A DNA stretch of 28,041 nucleotides from Bacillota bacterium (GTDB lineage Bacteria; Bacillota; Clostridia; Oscillospirales; Ruminococcaceae). Where the stretch lies: NCBI GenBank assembly GCA_023458875.1, contig JAEWXO010000070.1:1-28041 (forward strand), read 5' to 3'. Shown here in pieces: positions 1-6,980 of the stretch (position 1 is its first letter; each line of letters starts with the position of its first letter). The notes beneath the pieces were generated by a model that had not been told where the DNA came from, did no database searches, and saw nothing but the letters and a program-made list of their open reading frames with translations. The position numbers and the translations under genes are program-made.

Positions 1-63
1 AGAACAGCACTTCTATTAGTGGAATACACAAGATATTATCAACGTCTTAAATGGGAAAACTAA
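1..63 (+). CDS. possible 3' end of an upstream gene (partial)
   Basis: Frame 1 is open from the first base to a TAA at 61-63 and gives 20 residues ending YYQRLKWEN. A perfect hairpin begins one base into the stop codon, as expected at the end of a gene. Frames 2 and 3 stop earlier or at other points, and 20 codons are too few to prove coding. No family can be recognised. It could equally be non-coding sequence flanking the repeat at 93-123. Confidence 0.3.
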   Translation, partial: RTALLLVEYTRYYQRLKWEN

Positions 64-90
64 AATTTCTGTTGAAAACTCAGAAATTTT
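62..90 (+). terminator. AT-rich hairpin, probable terminator
   Basis: AAAATTTCTG (62-71) is perfectly complementary to CAGAAATTTT (81-90) with a 9-nt loop. The right arm ends in four T. The position, right after the possible stop at 61-63, fits a factor-independent terminator usable in either direction. The stem is AT-rich, so it is weaker than the other terminators here. Confidence 0.45.
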
Positions 91-92
91 CA

Positions 93-123
93 TTCAGGAC
101 TTTTCAAAGTCCTGAACAGTTAC
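93..123. repeat. truncated copy of the 42-bp palindromic repeat
   Basis: These 31 bases are identical to 24099-24129, inside the perfect palindrome at 24090-24131. Here the right arm (AAAGTCCTGAACAGTTAC, 106-123) is complete. The left arm keeps only its inner 11 bases (TTCAGGACTTT, 93-103), because the sequence to its left differs. The same sequence at both ends of the window, next to accessory genes at each end, points to a dispersed intergenic repeat rather than a gene-specific terminator. Confidence 0.75.
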
Positions 124-480
124 AAATTTTTTAAATTTAAAATTCAAAGAAGGAGGAAAAGAGTCAATTAAGAAGTGTAGTGAGATAGCAATTAAGACAA
201 GTGCTGAGATAAAAAAATTTTTGGCTAACTTTTGTATTGCAACTTATATTACGGATTCCGTTCAGTGAAAGACGGGATATGGGCCAACTCAAAAAAAGAA
301 AAATGCTGATAATTATGGTTAATTAATTAACTGTAAAAAATTGACATCAAGAGATTATATCATATGGCATAATATTTATCAGACAATACAACTTATTAAA
401 GTAAAATTTTTTAAAAATTTTATTTCTCAAATGATTGTATTGACAAAATTTTAATTATTATAAAAAGGATGTGTTAATTT
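124..480. other. AT-rich intergenic region before the small secreted gene
   Basis: No open frame of convincing length. A good Shine-Dalgarno-like GAAGGAGGA near 148-156 is not followed by a start codon and may be a relic. TTGACA occurs at 341-346 and again at 440-445, but neither has a good -10 box at 16-18 bases: CATAAT at 368 is 21 bases away, and TATAAA at 459 is 13 bases away. The promoter of the next gene is probably here but cannot be fixed by eye. Confidence 0.4.
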
Positions 481-957
481 ATGAAAAAAATTTCTTTAAA
501 GAAAAGTGCAGCAATATTAATGGCAGTTATGTCTATTGCTTCGGCAACAATGATAACTGTCAGTGCAGCCGGAAACTATCATGACAGACCGTTAGGAGTT
601 ACGTTTAGTGGAAGTGGTACTAATCCACATACAAAGACTGAAGAAAAATGGGATAGTACTTCTGCATATATTAGTAGTTATGATTCAGTTAGTCCTTATA
701 ATGCAGAAAAATACTCATATTCTGTTTATGTATATGGAAGCAACATTCAGGTAAGTGCTGGAGAAGGAGATAGTTTCAATAATCCAAATATTCGAGATTG
801 TACTTATAACGGTGCTCAGTATATAACGCCAGGCACTTGGAAATACCTACCTAACTTAGTAAAAGAAAGATACTATTCATATGCTTTTCTTGTACTTTGG
901 CAGAAAAAAGAGGGCGCAGCTAATATTACAGGTGTTTGGAGTCCTGATAGCATTTAA
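481..957 (+). CDS. small secreted protein, unknown function
   Basis: 158 residues. The N-terminus is a classical Sec signal peptide: Lys-rich start, hydrophobic stretch at about residues 11-28, and a signal peptidase I site at VSA-AG near residue 29. The mature part of about 128 residues is rich in Tyr, Ser, Asn and Gly, has one Cys, and has no transmembrane segment. Its pattern (FSGSGTNPHT, then alternating polar and aromatic residues) suggests a small beta-sandwich. It recalls the small secreted proteins annotated DUF2712 in Bacillus and Clostridium, but that is from memory and uncertain. AAAGGA (464-469) lies 11 bases before the ATG. It sits just upstream of an ABC exporter operon on the same strand, so it may be that system's substrate or target. 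It does not look like a lantibiotic precursor. Confidence 0.75.
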   Translation: MKKISLKKSAAILMAVMSIASATMITVSAAGNYHDRPLGVTFSGSGTNPHTKTEEKWDSTSAYISSYDSVSPYNAEKYSYSVYVYGSNIQVSAGEGDSFNNPNIRDCTYNGAQYITPGTWKYLPNLVKERYYSYAFLVLWQKKEGAANITGVWSPDSI

Positions 958-1035
958 ACAAATTTGAGTTGATACTAATCTTCAATCAACATATAAAAAT
1001 TATTGTCATTTATAATTTTGTTATTCTGCGTCAGC

Positions 1036-1091
1036 TAGGCTTGTCAGTTAATAGACTTTGTTAGATTAGTTTACTTAATTGACAAAGCCCT
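1036..1091 (+). other. imperfect stem-loop between the secreted gene and the ABC operon
   Basis: AGGCTTGTCAGTTAA on the left arm pairs, with a mismatch and a bulge, with TTAATTGACAAAGCCCT on the right; the loop is about 23 nt. It has no T run, so it is a weak terminator at best. The right arm contains the -35 box of the promoter at 1079-1108, so the two overlap physically. Confidence 0.4.
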
Positions 1092-1108
1092 GACTTTATT
1101 CATATAAT
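1079..1108 (+). promoter_or_regulatory. sigma-A promoter of the ABC operon
   Basis: TTGACA (1079-1084) and TATAAT (1103-1108) are both perfect consensus boxes, separated by 18 bases. Transcription should start near 1115, about 60 bases before the first operon gene. The operon can therefore be transcribed independently of the secreted gene upstream. Confidence 0.75.
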
Positions 1109-1175
1109 GGTTGGAGATTAGTATAGAATATGTTTTTTTATAAAATGGCATTTATTATGGAGGAACTAAATTAAA

Positions 1176-1919
1176 ATGAAGAAGTCTTCGTTGATTATAG
1201 GAATTATTATGATTTCCATGATAATTTTTATTTCGGTTTTTGTGGGAAACAAGTATGGTTTGTTTGAAAAAAATAATATTCCAAAAATTGAACCTGATAG
1301 TGTTTCTGCTGAAGGCAGTAAGGCAAACGTTAATTCGGGGAATGAAAGTTCAAATGAAGCATCAACAGATATGGACTCACTTATAGATAATGTTACATAT
1401 AGTATAGGTGAAAGTTGTGAAACAGAAGAATGGGGATACTGTATAAAATCTGTAAATGTAACAAAAAGCGGAGATGGCATGGATCCATATCCAAATGAAT
1501 ATTTTCCTTGCAATGAAAATGGAGATTTTATTTGTGATTCTTCATATGTCACTGTTGATATGGAGGTTACTAATAATTGTGATGAGGATAGGCAATTACA
1601 TATGAATTCTACATGGATAAATTTATATAATTATGATGATGGTAATAAACTTTTGCCTGAAGATTCCACTGAGGCAAGTGCATATACATTTAATGGAGAA
1701 CGCCCAATCGAAGCACGCGATTTCTTCAATTGTAAATTTAAAGCAGGAGAAACAAAAAGCTTTCGTGTAGGACACAAAATAAAAGACAGTTATCTTGATA
1801 AAACTTTCGATTTGGTCCGAATTGAAATCAATCACTCCGGTATAGCCGGTTTTACAGATAAAATAAGATACTACACAATAGGTGAAAATATAAAGTTAAA
1901 GGATATTTCAAATGATTAG
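1176..1919 (+). CDS. membrane-anchored surface protein, first gene of the ABC operon
   Basis: 247 residues. A single hydrophobic segment at about residues 6-24 follows two Lys, acting as an uncleaved signal anchor; there is no lipobox Cys. A Ser/Asn/Glu-rich linker (about 36-65) leads to an extracellular domain (about 70-245). That domain has the pattern of DUF4352/DUF5027-like immunoglobulin-type folds: a Gly-Tyr strand, then YVTVDMEVTNN (a strand running into an Asn-rich turn), later a stretch ending in a Lys-rich segment. The family assignment is tentative. GGAGGA (1159-1164) is an excellent ribosome-binding site for this ATG. It overlaps the next gene by 8 bases. By analogy with surface lipoproteins beside lantibiotic ABC exporters (LanI with LanFEG), it may bind the substrate or protect the cell; that is inference. 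Confidence 0.75.
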   Translation: MKKSSLIIGIIMISMIIFISVFVGNKYGLFEKNNIPKIEPDSVSAEGSKANVNSGNESSNEASTDMDSLIDNVTYSIGESCETEEWGYCIKSVNVTKSGDGMDPYPNEYFPCNENGDFICDSSYVTVDMEVTNNCDEDRQLHMNSTWINLYNYDDGNKLLPEDSTEASAYTFNGERPIEARDFFNCKFKAGETKSFRVGHKIKDSYLDKTFDLVRIEINHSGIAGFTDKIRYYTIGENIKLKDISND

Positions 1920-2736
1920 AATGCTTCATCTCGAATTACATAGGGCAATTTTTAATATACGGTTTTTAATAGCATTAGTGTTTGGATGTGTGTTAGCTGT
2001 TTTACAGTTTATCGATACAGTGTTGCCAATAAGCTCACAACTTGATAGTATGATTAATATTGACAAAGGAAACGGTTGGATTGCATGTAGTTATGAATAT
2101 TGGATTGAGGCATATTTTTTTAGTCCTTATAGTCTTGCCTTTTTTCTTCTGCTTCCGATTTTAGCTGCTTTTCCATATGGAGCATCATATTTTTATGATA
2201 TAAAATCAGGATACATTAAAAGCGAAATCATACGTTCATCTAAGACAAGTTATTATTTTTCAAAATATATTGCAATATCTGTTTCTTCATTTTTAATAAT
2301 AGTTATTCCATTATTATTGAATCTTTTTCTTGCCATGACAGAACTGCCTTCAAACATACCTGATATAGCTTCAGGTACAAGTTCAATCACAAATTGTTCA
2401 ATATTATCATCGTTGTACTATTCATACCCGCTTATTCATGCCTTGTTTTTTATAATACTTGGTGGAATATTCGGAAGTTTATTCGGACTTATTTCTTTTA
2501 TAATAAGCGATTTTACAGAAAATAGCATAGTGGTTCTACTCTTTCCTTTTATATTGAATATTTTCCTTTTAGCCTTGTTTGATACAATTAATTTAAGTGA
2601 GGCATCACCAGTATATTTTATACGTTCGGGTTGGGAAATTTCAAGCGGATATATAGTATTGCCTTATATAATTATTATATCGGGAGTGGCTGCCGGCTTA
2701 TGTCATTTCAGAAAGGTTAAAGGCGATGTTTTCTGA
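1912..2736 (+). CDS. polytopic membrane protein 1, ABC-2-like permease subunit
   Basis: 274 residues, with about six hydrophobic segments (roughly 15-37, 72-95, 115-140, 172-195, 200-225, 245-265). The order is: short cytosolic N-terminus, first helix, long extracellular loop, then a cytosolic segment with GYIKSEIIRSSKTSYYFSKY before helix three. That resembles the coupling region of ABC-2 exporters, where a Lys/Arg-rich stretch precedes a helix-starting Lys. It has no ATPase motif. The start overlaps the upstream gene by 8 bases and the end overlaps the next by 11, so translation is likely coupled. It probably forms part of the membrane channel used by the ATPase at 4329. Confidence 0.75.
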   Translation: MIRMLHLELHRAIFNIRFLIALVFGCVLAVLQFIDTVLPISSQLDSMINIDKGNGWIACSYEYWIEAYFFSPYSLAFFLLLPILAAFPYGASYFYDIKSGYIKSEIIRSSKTSYYFSKYIAISVSSFLIIVIPLLLNLFLAMTELPSNIPDIASGTSSITNCSILSSLYYSYPLIHALFFIILGGIFGSLFGLISFIISDFTENSIVVLLFPFILNIFLLALFDTINLSEASPVYFIRSGWEISSGYIVLPYIIIISGVAAGLCHFRKVKGDVF

Positions 2737-3496
2737 ATTTAAAACCTATACTACTTTGAAAATATTATTAAGTGAGTTCAAGCAGTCTTTGTCTTTATTT
2801 TTCTATTCGGGAATAGGATTATATACATTATTATTTCTATTAACGTTAAAACAAAAAAATTATTATCTGCAATTTGGATTAGAATATACATTTGCTGATA
2901 GTCTTATTTTTTGTGTATCAAAATATTTTGTGTATTTGTTTTTTTTACCTATAGGACTTTTTATAAGACAAAGGGTATCGTGTAATTTTAAAGATGTTCA
3001 ATTATACGTTCGCTTAAAAAACAGAGCATCAATATGGCGCGTTAAAATATTATCTTCATTTATTATTGACTTTATTTATTGTATTGAAATTGTTGCTATA
3101 ATATTATGTATTTCGTTTTTTTTATGTGAAAAAACAATAAACTGGAACAATCTCAGCAGTATATATGCTATGAAGTGTGGTTCTGTAAATAATACAGCAA
3201 ATATTATAAATGTATTGCTTATAGTTACAGGCTTCATTTATTTATCGTTAATTCTGACAGATGTAATAATTCAGATGATTAGTATCTTCTCAAACATTTT
3301 TGGTTGGATGGTAGTAATTCTATACATTGGATTTAATATGAGAGGGAATCTTGCTCAACACATTTGCAATTTAGATTATTTGAGTTTTACTGATTTAAAA
3401 AAGTTTTTTATAGTTCAGATTTTTAAATTAGGTATTATGCTAATTGCATTTTTAATTGGAATAAAAGTTATAGAAAGAAAAGATTTTTATGAGTAA
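2726..3496 (+). CDS. polytopic membrane protein 2
   Basis: 256 residues, with about six strongly hydrophobic segments (roughly 22-40, 55-82, 108-132, 158-185, 190-208, 228-248) and Lys/Arg-rich cytosolic loops such as LYVRLKNRASIWRVKI after helix two. No recognisable domain signature beyond membrane topology. The size, position and overlap with both neighbours (11 bases upstream, 8 downstream) make it a second permease-like subunit of the same complex. Phe, Ile and Leu codons are AT-rich, like the rest of this operon and unlike recA or nifJ. It could instead be an accessory membrane protein. Confidence 0.7.
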   Translation: MFSEFKTYTTLKILLSEFKQSLSLFFYSGIGLYTLLFLLTLKQKNYYLQFGLEYTFADSLIFCVSKYFVYLFFLPIGLFIRQRVSCNFKDVQLYVRLKNRASIWRVKILSSFIIDFIYCIEIVAIILCISFFLCEKTINWNNLSSIYAMKCGSVNNTANIINVLLIVTGFIYLSLILTDVIIQMISIFSNIFGWMVVILYIGFNMRGNLAQHICNLDYLSFTDLKKFFIVQIFKLGIMLIAFLIGIKVIERKDFYE

Positions 3497-4328
3497 AACA
3501 AATTTTATAAATCAACTTATTGTTGATATAAGGATTAATATTATCAGCAAATTTTATTTGTATGTTCCTATCCTTGTTATAATAATTTTTTACTGTGTAT
3601 CTTTTTTAAAGGATTATAATTTTGCGTTATGCATTAATGAGGTAAACTCTAAGCTGTCATTTGGAGATTATCTATTTAATATTTGGAAAGGTGAAGAAAT
3701 ATTCTCACAAAATGATTTGAGAGATATTTTTAAAATGCCATCATTTATTACAATGTATTTTTTATATAATGGATTCATAATATGCAGATATTTAAATATT
3801 AAGCGTTCTGGCAACATGTGTTTGTATTATATTCGTAATAAATCATGCTATCAGTGGAATACATCGAAGTTAATATGGTGTATAATAAATAGTTTTTTAT
3901 ATTTTATATTGACATACTCTATAATTTTTTTATTTGCGCTGTTCACCGGGAATCAATCCCTCGAAATTTCTGAAGATATAACCCTCAGCCTAAATCATGT
4001 GATGTTTCCGGCGGTCAACTCAGAAGCAGTTATTTTTATAATTATGCCTTTTCTTATATTGTTTTCAACTGCTTTGATTCAGCTGTTTCTGTCGCTGTTA
4101 TTCAGACCGATTATTGCTTATGTTGCAATTATATTAATATATGTAGTTTCATTATTTTCATGTAAAAGTTATTTTATATATAATTATGCAATGGTATTAA
4201 GATTAAAAATATATGATAGACAGGGAGTATCATTAAAGAATGGTATATTATTGAATGTTGTTATTATCTCAGCAGTTTTGTTTTTATATATGATATTATC
4301 GAAGCGTAGAAAGGAAAATTTTTATTAA
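3489..4328 (+). CDS. polytopic membrane protein 3
   Basis: 279 residues. The first hydrophobic segment is at about 20-40. A roughly 50-residue external loop follows, then segments near 85-102, 128-150, 180-205, 207-228 and 252-270. Cytosolic stretches are basic (NIKRSGNMCLYYIRNKS after helix two; SKRRKENFY at the C-terminus). The topology matches the two preceding genes, which suggests three divergent subunits of one permease family, although pairwise identity looks low by eye. The stop codon is immediately followed by the ATG of the ATPase. The function is inferred from context only. Confidence 0.7.
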   Translation: MSKTNFINQLIVDIRINIISKFYLYVPILVIIIFYCVSFLKDYNFALCINEVNSKLSFGDYLFNIWKGEEIFSQNDLRDIFKMPSFITMYFLYNGFIICRYLNIKRSGNMCLYYIRNKSCYQWNTSKLIWCIINSFLYFILTYSIIFLFALFTGNQSLEISEDITLSLNHVMFPAVNSEAVIFIIMPFLILFSTALIQLFLSLLFRPIIAYVAIILIYVVSLFSCKSYFIYNYAMVLRLKIYDRQGVSLKNGILLNVVIISAVLFLYMILSKRRKENFY

Positions 4329-4988
4329 ATGGAAATAAAAGTATGTAATTATGAAAAAATCATTTCAAAGAACAAGATATTATCCAATATTAATATTTCT
4401 ATGAGTGGTGGAAATATCTATGGATTTCAAGGAAAGAACGGGAGTGGTAAAACAATGCTTATGAGAGCAATAAGCGGATTAATATTACCAACGTTCGGAT
4501 ATGTTGAAATAGATGGAAAACGAATTGGAAAAGACATAGATTTTCCGCAAAGTATAGGAATGCTTATAGAAAGCCCAGGATTCATCAGCTCTTATTCCGG
4601 ATATAAGAATTTAAAGTTATTGGCTTCTCTCAAAAAAAAAGCAAGTGATGAAATTATCCGTGATAAAATGCGTGAATTATCACTTAATCCTGATGATGTA
4701 AAAAAATACAAAAAATACTCTCTGGGAATGAAGCAGAAGCTTGGTATTATAGCAGCTACGATGGAGAATCCCGATATTATAATATTAGATGAACCGTTTA
4801 ATGCACTTGATGAAAAAAGCTGTAAAGTGGTAAACGACATAATTTTAAATTATAAATCGAAAAATAAAATTATAATTATAGCTTGTCATGATAAAGAAGA
4901 ACTTTATAAACTTGCAGATGTCGTATATGTAATTGAAAACGGAGAGGTTGTAAGAACAGTCAATGTTAAAGAAAATGAAAATAATTAA
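4329..4988 (+). CDS. ABC transporter ATP-binding protein (BcrA/LanF-like)
   Basis: 219 residues, one nucleotide-binding domain with every key motif. Walker A is GKNGSGKT (35-42). The Q-loop region IGMLIESPGF (77-86) has Glu81 in the Gln position, as in BcrA/LanF-type ATPases. The signature is SLGMKQ (131-136), Walker B is IIILDE (150-155) with catalytic Glu155, and the switch His is His187. It should power the exporter built from the three upstream membrane proteins. The lack of a C-terminal extension fits small drug or bacteriocin exporters. It starts one base after the previous stop. AAAGGA lies about 14 bases upstream, so it depends partly on translational coupling. The substrate cannot be read from the sequence. 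Confidence 0.92.
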   Translation: MEIKVCNYEKIISKNKILSNINISMSGGNIYGFQGKNGSGKTMLMRAISGLILPTFGYVEIDGKRIGKDIDFPQSIGMLIESPGFISSYSGYKNLKLLASLKKKASDEIIRDKMRELSLNPDDVKKYKKYSLGMKQKLGIIAATMENPDIIILDEPFNALDEKSCKVVNDIILNYKSKNKIIIIACHDKEELYKLADVVYVIENGEVVRTVNVKENENN

Positions 4989-5529
4989 AATATTTGTATC
5001 AGCTATATGTATTATTTTTCTGTTTATATTTCTGGCTTATGGAATAAATAAGATTGTGAAGGTAAATAAAAAATATCCGCCTCCTGATGTTACAGCTGTT
5101 AATATATCTGAGGATTTGTTTATAAATCAAAATAAACTTAAGGTAAGGGCTGATGATTTCAATATACAGGATATAAGTTATCTTACAGATACAACTTATA
5201 GTAGCCAGTCTTATATGGGAAAAACTATGGTAGCTAGTGTCAACATTAGAGTAGATAATGTTTCGGATGAAAAAGTAAGATTTGATTTACCGTCCGTAGA
5301 ACTTACGTCAGACGGTTGGCATAATGGTTTATTTTTGGATTTGTTTTTAGAACTGAATCCGAAGTATAATGGTGAAATTGAACCTAAAAATTATATAGAA
5401 GTAATTGTTCCATATATTATGTATGAAAATCATTTCAAAAAATCAGCATGGCAAAATCTTGATAATCAAGATTATAGACTAGTTTTTCAGCTGTACCCAG
5501 AAAAGAAATATATCTCTCTCCATTGTTAA
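4963..5529 (+). CDS. second membrane-anchored surface protein of the ABC operon
   Basis: 188 residues. After a short Lys-rich start, one hydrophobic segment (about 8-27) acts as a signal anchor. The extracellular part has the DUF4352-like plan: strand, then VASVNIRVDNVSDEKVRF (a strand running into an Asn/Asp turn), a central aromatic segment, and a late IEVIVPYIMY strand. It is a shorter analogue of the protein encoded first in the operon (1176-1919), so the cassette is bracketed by two similar surface proteins. It overlaps the ATPase gene by 26 bases. GGAGAGG at 4941-4947 favours the ATG at 4963 over the in-frame ATG at 4975. The role (substrate capture, immunity or sensing) is inferred. 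Confidence 0.75.
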   Translation: MLKKMKIIKIFVSAICIIFLFIFLAYGINKIVKVNKKYPPPDVTAVNISEDLFINQNKLKVRADDFNIQDISYLTDTTYSSQSYMGKTMVASVNIRVDNVSDEKVRFDLPSVELTSDGWHNGLFLDLFLELNPKYNGEIEPKNYIEVIVPYIMYENHFKKSAWQNLDNQDYRLVFQLYPEKKYISLHC

Positions 5530-5555
5530 ATAATTATTATTTAATGCAAAAAATT

Positions 5556-5580
5556 CACAGGCATACAGTGTCTGTGTTTT
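5556..5580 (+). terminator. terminator of the ABC operon
   Basis: CACAGGCA (5556-5563) pairs with TGTCTGTG (5569-5576), with one G-U pair and a 5-base loop, followed by TTTT. An A-rich run precedes it. It lies 27 bases after the last operon stop codon. Confidence 0.65.
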
Positions 5581-5681
5581 ATAATCATGTAGATCATTAC
5601 TACAAGTCATATATGCTTTGAAAAATAATTTATAACTTATGAAATATGTCCCCGGCATCTGAGGAGGCGGGTCCCATATCC

Positions 5682-5739
5682 GCAATCAGTAGGAGTTGAG
5701 TATCCTACTGATTGCAATGTGCATTTTCAATGCATATTG
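5682..5739. repeat. two adjacent hairpins
   Basis: GCAATCAGTAGGA (5682-5694) pairs perfectly with TCCTACTGATTGC (5703-5715) around an 8-base loop. Sharing its last base, CAATGTGCATT (5715-5725) pairs with AATGCATATTG (5729-5739), with one G-T pair and a 3-base loop. There is no T run, so these are not terminators. The GC-richer block just upstream (GAGGAGGCGGGTCCC, 5661-5675) stands out from the surrounding AT-rich sequence. This may be a small mobile-element end or a relic; I do not recognise it. Confidence 0.5.
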
Positions 5740-5748
5740 CCACGTTAA

Positions 5749-5988
5749 AACTGGGAAAGCTTCTTATCTGCCATAATAGAAAGCGATAAGGATATTTCAA
5801 AAGATGATTTTCAGGATAATATAATTTCGGTTTATCAGAGCAGTGGCAAGATATATTCGATATTTCCGACATTTAAGTTAAATACTTTGGTAACAGCTGA
5901 TAATGAAAATATCATCTACTGCAATCTTACATATTAGAAGTTTTTTGATACATTTAATCCGCAGGATTCAAAAATATTTTTTCAGTAA
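5749..5988 (+). pseudogene. C-terminal gene remnant with an internal TAG
   Basis: An open frame without a start codon begins after a TAA at 5746-5748. It reads NWESFLSAIIESDKDIS, a region ending IYSIFPTFKL, then CNLTY. A TAG follows at 5935-5937, after which the same frame continues KFFDTFNPQDSKIFFQ to TAA at 5986-5988. The composition is protein-like and a terminator follows directly. I read it as the 3' remnant of a dead gene, perhaps once part of the cassette upstream. No start, ribosome-binding site or family is visible. Confidence 0.5.
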
Positions 5989-6024
5989 ATAAACCCTCCG
6001 CTTTTAAAACGGAGGGTTTATTTA
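5988..6024. terminator. bidirectional terminator
   Basis: AATAAACCCTCCG (to 6000) and CGGAGGGTTTATT (from 6010) form a long perfect stem around a 9-base loop, with A/T tails on both sides. It ends the pseudogene strand on the left. On the minus strand it is only 6 bases beyond the stop of the PRTase-like gene. Confidence 0.85.
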
Positions 6025-6029
6025 CTGAG

Positions 6030-6668
6030 TTATATCCTTGAATATCCGTAGCTGTTTACTATGGCATCGACTTTTACGCCGTTTTTGCAAAGCTCACAGT
6101 CAGCCGGTTTCTGTGTTATATAATTGTTTAGATCATCAGATGTAAAAATTGATTTTATAGAAATTCCCTGCATATCAGATGCTGCACTGAATATAGAAGC
6201 AATGGCGGTAAGATTTCCGTTATAGTATTTAAGACATTCAGTTGAACGGTTAATGGTTTTTCCTGTTGATGCTGAAGCAATCAGAAGAAGAATTTTCTTG
6301 TTGTATATGGATTTTTGAATATTGTCTCTGAAAATCATCTGATTATTCGAATTCATTTCAGGTGTGATAACAGAAATATCCTTTTCTTCATTAATGTTTG
6401 TAAATCCCTTTTGTGTCAGCGCTTCTGCTATAAATGCACCAATCATTTCTGTACCTTCAAGGCAGATAATAGTATCAATATACGTGTTTCTGTATTCATT
6501 TGCCAGCTCAGTCGCAGCAAGCTTTGCAATGCTGTGGTTCGTTTTGATTGTTGTCATATCAACATAGTAATTTATGTGTGAATGGTTTGTTGCGAAGTGT
6601 CCCGGAATTATGCCTATTTTTATTCTGCTGTTTTTCTTTGAAGAAATTTCTGAAATTCTGCTTTCCAT
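6030..6668 (-). CDS. phosphoribosyltransferase-like protein with an altered PRPP loop
   Basis: 212 residues. The layout matches type I phosphoribosyltransferases: a hydrophobic strand and Glu-Gly turn (IICLEGTEMIGAFIA, 67-81), then the PRPP loop region ILLLIASASTGKTINRS (126-142). In active enzymes two acidic residues precede that loop; here the matching positions are Ile-Ala, while STGKT is kept. The C-terminus has CELC (191-194) followed by Gly-Val. It is close to sequences labelled orotate phosphoribosyltransferase in related genomes (from memory), but the missing acidic pair argues against normal catalysis and for binding or regulation. AAGGAGAG stands just before the ATG at 6668, so the longer in-frame start at 6731 is rejected. 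It is a single gene, divergent from the mannanase. Confidence 0.7.
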   Translation of the reverse strand: MESRISEISSKKNSRIKIGIIPGHFATNHSHINYYVDMTTIKTNHSIAKLAATELANEYRNTYIDTIICLEGTEMIGAFIAEALTQKGFTNINEEKDISVITPEMNSNNQMIFRDNIQKSIYNKKILLLIASASTGKTINRSTECLKYYNGNLTAIASIFSAASDMQGISIKSIFTSDDLNNYITQKPADCELCKNGVKVDAIVNSYGYSRI

Positions 6669-6801
6669 ATAAAACTCTCCTTTAATTTTTATTAAAATAA
6701 AAATTTTAATAATTGATAGTCGATTAATCAACGTATTTTATTATATCACTTGTGTACAAAAAAATCAATAGAAGATATGGTATTTTTTATAAAACATAAA
6801 T

Positions 6802-6834
6802 TTCGTCACATGTATTGTTGATATATGTGACGAA
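6802..6834. promoter_or_regulatory. inverted repeat in the divergent promoter region
   Basis: TTCGTCACAT (6802-6811) and ATGTGACGAA (6825-6834) are perfect inverted repeats separated by 13 bases. The site lies between the PRTase-like gene (minus) and the mannanase (plus), about 57 bases before the mannanase -35 box. It has no T run. The spacing suits a dimeric repressor or activator operator, or a small hairpin; the factor is unknown. Confidence 0.45.
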
Positions 6835-6890
6835 TAATATTGGTTAGTAAATAATTATAAAAATAATCAGACATTTTGCTAAAATTATAG

Positions 6891-6919
6891 TTGAAACTTT
6901 AAATTAAATATGCTATAAT
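6891..6919 (+). promoter_or_regulatory. sigma-A promoter of the mannanase gene
   Basis: TTGAAA (6891-6896) and TATAAT (6914-6919) are separated by 17 bases, and TGC just before the -10 box gives an extended -10. Transcription should start near 6926, about 55 bases before the GTG start. Confidence 0.75.
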
Positions 6920-6980
6920 TATGCTATAAATGTTTAACTTAATTTAATTAAATTTAATGATTGTTTAAGGAGGAATTTCA

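Noticed and set aside
440..464. TTGACA at 440 as promoter of the secreted protein
   Set aside because: The only TATA-like box is 13 bases away and overlaps the ribosome-binding site, too close to be a working promoter.
481..957. Lantibiotic or lactococcin 972-type bacteriocin precursor
   Set aside because: There is one Cys, no leader of the lantibiotic type, no modification enzyme nearby, and the mature part is too long and lacks the lactococcin 972 pattern I know. A substrate role for the ABC cassette remains only a hypothesis.
268..5680. Possible flanking repeat GGATATGGG near 273 and, inverted, near 5674
   Set aside because: Only about nine bases are shared and the surrounding sequence differs, so chance is a sufficient explanation.
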